64,000 nt of DNA from Micavibrio_A sp964539025. Lineage in GTDB: Bacteria; Pseudomonadota; Alphaproteobacteria; Micavibrionales; Micavibrionaceae. Under the pieces are notes generated by a model, which searched no databases, was not told the origin of the DNA, and was given only the letters and a program-made list of their open reading frames with translations. Below are positions 60,394 through 64,000 of the stretch, piece after piece. Where the stretch lies: NCBI GenBank assembly GCA_964539025.1, contig CAZIFA010000005.1, positions 124,001 to 188,000 on the forward strand. The letters run 5' to 3'. The translations under genes were made by a program, and so were the position numbers. Position 1 is the first letter of the stretch. Every line of letters starts with the position of its first letter.

Positions 60394-62834
60394 TTGTCTC
60401 CCAGACCGTTACGCGGGGCATCACCGAGTGAAACCAAACCGGAGCGCATGGCGGTGGGGATTGCCTTCACATCGGCGAGTTTGGAAGCAAAGCTTGCAGA
60501 CGGGGTCATCATGCTGTTGCTACCGACGGTGGCTTTGAGCGCGTAGGCCGCGACCTTCATGAAGCTGTCATGGTTGTCCCAGTAGAGCATTTTCCAAAGG
60601 TTGCTTAGAGGTGAGTAGCTGCCACGTCCACCGCGCCCCTTTTTCTGCCATCCTTCGATCCCGGCAGTGGAAACGGCAAAAGGATAAATGCGTTGTGGTG
60701 TCAATCCGATATGGCTGAAATAACTTTCGCCCATACGAGAAACACAATCGATAGGCACTTCGAATTTTTCGGCAATGTATTTGCGCGCCAGCTCGAAATT
60801 TGTGACTTCTTTGGGCAACGGCATACTGGGGCAGCTTAGGATATAGCCATTGCCTTTATAGCGTTGCGGCACGGGCAGATAATCTTCGATAAAACCGGCC
60901 ATGACTTCGCCGTTAATGCGTTGGGTCAGCGGCAATATGACGGCGGTGTTTTGTGATTTTCCTTCGTGCAGGATAAATTCCATTTCGCGGCTGGCAAGTC
61001 CGGCGATGCTGCCTTTAACTTGGCCTTCATCAACAAAGACCGAATGCGCGGTTTTGATCTGTCCTGCCGTGCCACGAATTTCGCGGAAACGAGAATCGTG
61101 CTGGGCTAGCTTGTCGACAATCTCTTTAAGTTTTGAGATATGTTCGGGTTCTTCGGTTTTTAAGTTTAGCGGGCAATCGGCCCAGGCTTCATAGGGAAGA
61201 TTCAGTTTTTCGTACAAAGCGAGAATTTGAATTTCAAGGCGGCTGCTTGGGATCAATCCGATGCCGATAGCGTTTAAGATGCGCTGTGCGTCCACTTCGA
61301 GAATCTTACCTTGCGTCGAAAAGCCCGTGATGTCCGGCAAAGTGCGGCGCAGGTTCATCGTGTTATCGGGTTCTTGAACCTGTAGATATTTTGTCTGGAT
61401 ACGCTCATCTATATGGTCGGGGGCGGGATAGAAACCGGGGCCTTCTTCGATGTCGTTGCCCGGCAGGGATTTTAAGCCGAAATAATCACGCGCAAAATTC
61501 AGCGTGGATTTGGCATCGCCCGGCCTGATCGCTTCAAACACGTCGTGCGGAATGGCGATCGCTTCGGTCATATGACCGGACCAGCGCTTGCCATCGATAT
61601 TCGGGCCGTTGCGTGGCACGGCATTGATGAGTCCGCGCGGAAGGCCGTCATGGATAAAGATTTTCAGGCGGTTGTTATCGACGCGATAGGGGATAATTTC
61701 AACAATTTCCTGATCGCGCGTCACGACATCTTGAAGGCGCCCATCGACATTATCCCGCATGGTGGTGATGCGCAGCGCGCGATTGGGTGTGCGTGTCGGT
61801 TTGCGTTCGACGAGCAGCAGCGATTTTTTCTCGCTGACCTTTTGCGCCAGCGTGATAAAGCTGGTCGGCGGGTTGCCCAGAAGATTGCCGCTTTCATCGA
61901 ACAGTTTGAATTTTTTATCGAAGCGCGCCTTGACGATTTGCTGGTCCCAGTGCGGCGCGGAGTAGAGCAGGCGGGCGTCGAGCGATTTGATCATACGGCG
62001 CATGTCTCGCTCGGTTAAAAACGCATATTCCTTGTGCAGTTCTTCTTCCCAGTATTCGCGGTCGTCTTTGCGCAGGACGAATTCATACGCCCATTTATAC
62101 GGGAGGCGGAACAGGCGCGTTTGGGGAAAGCGCGGCGGTAATTCTTCGAGGTAGAAGCCGCGGTGCGCTGGGTCATCGCGCGGGCGTGCTTTTTCCGAAT
62201 ACTGGATCAGCAATTCAGGTTCTGATAGGCCCGCTATGCCATCTTCGGGATGTGATGGTTCGTCCGGCATTTCCAGCAGAACGTAGGATGTTTCGGGCAA
62301 CGAGAATTCACGAATGAACAAAAGCCCGTCCGGTTTTAGCCAGTTGTAATGGTTTTCGATCATCTGGCTGATGACACGTTCATTGCAGTTGGTCTGGGAA
62401 TAAACTTCGTGCAGTGAGAAGGAATGGATGATGGCATCGATCGAACTTTCGGGGAGTTCTAAATCGATCGCGTTGCCGCAGATGAATTCTAGATTGTCGA
62501 GTTTGTACAGATCGCGGGATTGGCGCACGAGGTTGCGATCAAAATCTATGCCGATGAAATGATAGTCTGGATTCATTACCGCCATCGCGAAAATCAGAGA
62601 TCCTTCGGCAGAGCCGATATCGACGACGCGCGCGCCGGGCTGAAGTACGAGGTGCGACATCGTGAACCATGCTTTGCGGATCACGGCATCGGGGACGGAA
62701 TTGAGGAGGGCTTTATATTCGGCGATGTTTTCTTCGGCGGTTCTGGGAGATTGAGCGGCGGGCGTCTGGGATGGCGGGGCACCCTCGGGGCCGCTGATAA
62801 TTTTGATGTGGTTCTTTAAACTTGTCTGGCCCAA
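60390..62834 (-). CDS. 814-residue methyltransferase with large unknown C-terminal region
   Basis: Residues about 60-200 are a class I SAM methyltransferase: motif I VVDIGSAEGS (70-79), FIGIDFDRNLV, and IIHSFSLHEVYSQ. The remaining 600 residues match nothing I can name. Two segments look Nudix-like in layout without a Nudix box: EIVEIIPYRV...MTEAIAIP around 390-450 and AVILPLTQRI...ARKYIAEKFEVPIDCVSRMGE around 650-740. It overlaps the NDUFAF5-like gene by 4 bp and is divergent from comF, splitting a pair that is often adjacent in alphaproteobacteria. Confidence 0.6.
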   Translation of the reverse strand: MGQTSLKNHIKIISGPEGAPPSQTPAAQSPRTAEENIAEYKALLNSVPDAVIRKAWFTMSHLVLQPGARVVDIGSAEGSLIFAMAVMNPDYHFIGIDFDRNLVRQSRDLYKLDNLEFICGNAIDLELPESSIDAIIHSFSLHEVYSQTNCNERVISQMIENHYNWLKPDGLLFIREFSLPETSYVLLEMPDEPSHPEDGIAGLSEPELLIQYSEKARPRDDPAHRGFYLEELPPRFPQTRLFRLPYKWAYEFVLRKDDREYWEEELHKEYAFLTERDMRRMIKSLDARLLYSAPHWDQQIVKARFDKKFKLFDESGNLLGNPPTSFITLAQKVSEKKSLLLVERKPTRTPNRALRITTMRDNVDGRLQDVVTRDQEIVEIIPYRVDNNRLKIFIHDGLPRGLINAVPRNGPNIDGKRWSGHMTEAIAIPHDVFEAIRPGDAKSTLNFARDYFGLKSLPGNDIEEGPGFYPAPDHIDERIQTKYLQVQEPDNTMNLRRTLPDITGFSTQGKILEVDAQRILNAIGIGLIPSSRLEIQILALYEKLNLPYEAWADCPLNLKTEEPEHISKLKEIVDKLAQHDSRFREIRGTAGQIKTAHSVFVDEGQVKGSIAGLASREMEFILHEGKSQNTAVILPLTQRINGEVMAGFIEDYLPVPQRYKGNGYILSCPSMPLPKEVTNFELARKYIAEKFEVPIDCVSRMGESYFSHIGLTPQRIYPFAVSTAGIEGWQKKGRGGRGSYSPLSNLWKMLYWDNHDSFMKVAAYALKATVGSNSMMTPSASFASKLADVKAIPTAMRSGLVSLGDAPRNGLGDK

Positions 62835-63011
62835 CGCGCACCCGCTATTTTTAAGGCTCAGGCGTTACGAATTCGTGTTCGTAGTCTTTTTTATAAACAG
62901 TACCGCCAATCATTTCCCTTCTAGTTACCTCCTTGCAAAAAGGCAAGGAAATTGTGAAAAATCTGTGGCAAAGACTTTGAAATTATTATTTTTTATCATA
63001 GGGTTGCGGAA

Positions 63012-63752
63012 ATGGCTTATTTTATGAAATTAATTGACGCGATTCTGCCGCCGCGCTGCCCTTTTACGGGAGAAATCGTCGATTCGCAGGGTACTGTTTC
63101 GCCGCAGGCATGGGGGGAATTGTCATTTATCACGGCCCCATATTGCCATAATTGCGGGTTTCCGTTCGAGTTTGCGGTTCCGGCGGGTAGTGCGGAGGGT
63201 TTATGCGCCGGATGCCTACACGACCGCCCGGAATTTTCGATGGCGCGGTCCGCCATGGTTTACAACGATGCCAGCCGCGATTTTATTTTGGGTTTCAAAC
63301 ATGGCGACCAGACGCAATCGGTCGTTTCCATGATCCCGTGGTTACGGGCTGCGGGGGCGGATTTGTGGGGCAGGGCCGATGTGATCGTGCCTGTGCCGTT
63401 GCATCGCTGGCGGCTTTTGCGGCGACGATACAATCAGGCGGCGCTGATCGGACGCGCGATTGCAAAGGATCGTGGAATGTCGTTTTTGCCCGATGCACTC
63501 AAACGCACGCGCGCGACGCCGAGCCAAGGGCATCTGAACGCGAAGGAACGGCATAGCAACGTCAAACGCGCGTTTGGCGTGCATCCGCCTCGCGCGGCTT
63601 CGTTGAAAGACAAACGTGTGATACTGATCGACGATGTTTATACAACCGGATCGACGGTGCGCGAATGCGCGAAGACCTTATTGGCGGGCGGCGCGAAGGA
63701 TGTTATGGTATTGACGTTGGCGCGCGTGGTGCGTGCGGGACGTTTTGATTAA
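63012..63752 (+). CDS. comF: ComF family phosphoribosyltransferase-like protein
   Basis: A 246-residue protein. N-terminal Cys pairs (YCHNCGFPFEF, LCAGCL) form a probable zinc finger; the C-terminal phosphoribosyltransferase fold has VILIDDVYTTGSTVRECA, the PRPP loop. ComF/GntX proteins act in DNA uptake or scavenging in some bacteria; the role here is unknown. ATG 63012 or 63024 are possible starts. Divergent from the 814-residue gene with 177 bp between, in which I see no further gene. Confidence 0.88.
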   Translation: MAYFMKLIDAILPPRCPFTGEIVDSQGTVSPQAWGELSFITAPYCHNCGFPFEFAVPAGSAEGLCAGCLHDRPEFSMARSAMVYNDASRDFILGFKHGDQTQSVVSMIPWLRAAGADLWGRADVIVPVPLHRWRLLRRRYNQAALIGRAIAKDRGMSFLPDALKRTRATPSQGHLNAKERHSNVKRAFGVHPPRAASLKDKRVILIDDVYTTGSTVRECAKTLLAGGAKDVMVLTLARVVRAGRFD

Positions 63753-63769
63753 TTTCTTTGGAGGTTTTT

Positions 63770-64000
63770 ATGCGTCGTCGTGAATTTATGAATGGTTTTT
63801 TGCGTGTCGTTGAGGCAGGCGGATGGGGTGGTGTAGTTGGTTGTGGCATTGATGCTTCTTTAAACGGTAGCCCGGAATGGGCTTCACGAGAGTTTGGTGT
63901 TTCGGTCGAGGCTGGGGCAAAGATAGAAAAGCATGCCATGAATGTTGCAATTCTGAGTGGGGGCGCCGCGAGTCTTGTGTCCTGGTTTTCGTGCCATCAT
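63770..64000 (+). CDS. Hypothetical protein, cut by right edge
   Basis: An open frame of 77 codons that runs off the window. It starts MRRREFMNGFLRVVEAGGWG behind GGAGG five bases upstream, 17 bp after comF, so it is probably cotranscribed. The RRREF start resembles a twin-arginine signal, and a hydrophobic stretch (about 60-74) follows a polar segment. Too short for family assignment. Confidence 0.6.
   Translation, partial: MRRREFMNGFLRVVEAGGWGGVVGCGIDASLNGSPEWASREFGVSVEAGAKIEKHAMNVAILSGGAASLVSWFSCHH

Noticed and set aside
1..64000. tRNA, rRNA, tmRNA, CRISPR arrays, transposases or phage genes
   Set aside because: No clover-leaf T-arm motifs, regular spacer repeats or transposase/integrase motifs were recognised by reading; a covariance-model search could still find a small RNA.

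Overview
The window is a chromosomal segment of an alphaproteobacterium. The evidence is a set of genes largely restricted to that class: flaF/flbT next to flagellin, fliX divergent from flgI, the cell-cycle kinase cckA beside flhB, a SciP-type start at the left edge, the DUF1013 regulator trcR, DUF1192, DUF465 and DUF6468 proteins, and a GTTC-N7-GTTC LexA box at recA. A Micavibrio/Rhodospirillales-like polar-flagellated lineage is my inference from gene order; the sequence does not prove the genus. I recognise no tRNA, rRNA, CRISPR array, transposase or phage module.

Bases 1 to about 35,000 are mostly one large flagellar and chemotaxis region. Left to right: partial sciP (-), flaG (+), flbT-flaF (-), flagellin (-), flgI-flgJ-flgN-like-fliK-flgD-flgE (-), fliX and dksA (+), flgF-flgG-flgA-flgH (-), fliL-fliM-DUF6468-motE-cheY-cheZ and a large TPR protein (+), an FkbM methyltransferase and an AIG2-like protein trailing fliO-fliP (-), an orphan FlhB C-terminal-like gene with two small unknown genes (-), flgB-flgC-fliE-fliQ (+), a queuosine-precursor transporter (-), then fliR-flhB and cckA (+). 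Rod, hook, rings, export gate, switch and regulators are here; fliF, fliG, fliN, flhA, flgK and flgL are not. A perfect TTAA-N7-TTAA site over the flagellin promoter, with cckA, trcR and partial sciP, points to control by the CckA-CtrA circuit.

Bases 35,000 to 49,000 carry recA with a LexA box shared with a divergent unknown gene, smpB, dapA, a soluble lytic transglycosylase, a NarL-type regulator with a histidine kinase that lacks its phospho-accepting His, CCA-adding enzyme, hemF, a tandem pair of paralogous unknown genes, and trmL.

Bases 49,000 to 64,000 carry petA and a fused cytochrome b/c1 gene interrupted by an in-frame TAA, a DUF924 protein, a Na/Pi cotransporter with PhoU-like tail, an ALDH7-type dehydrogenase, DUF465, trcR, DUF1192, gloB, an NDUFAF5-like methyltransferase, an 814-residue methyltransferase fused to a large unknown region, comF, and a gene cut by the right edge.

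Intergenic space is rich in REP-like palindromes. At least two, in flgH and fliP, are translated inside N-terminal signal regions; two near-identical copies face each other across 7.7 kb; another two-copy element shows compensatory changes in its stems.
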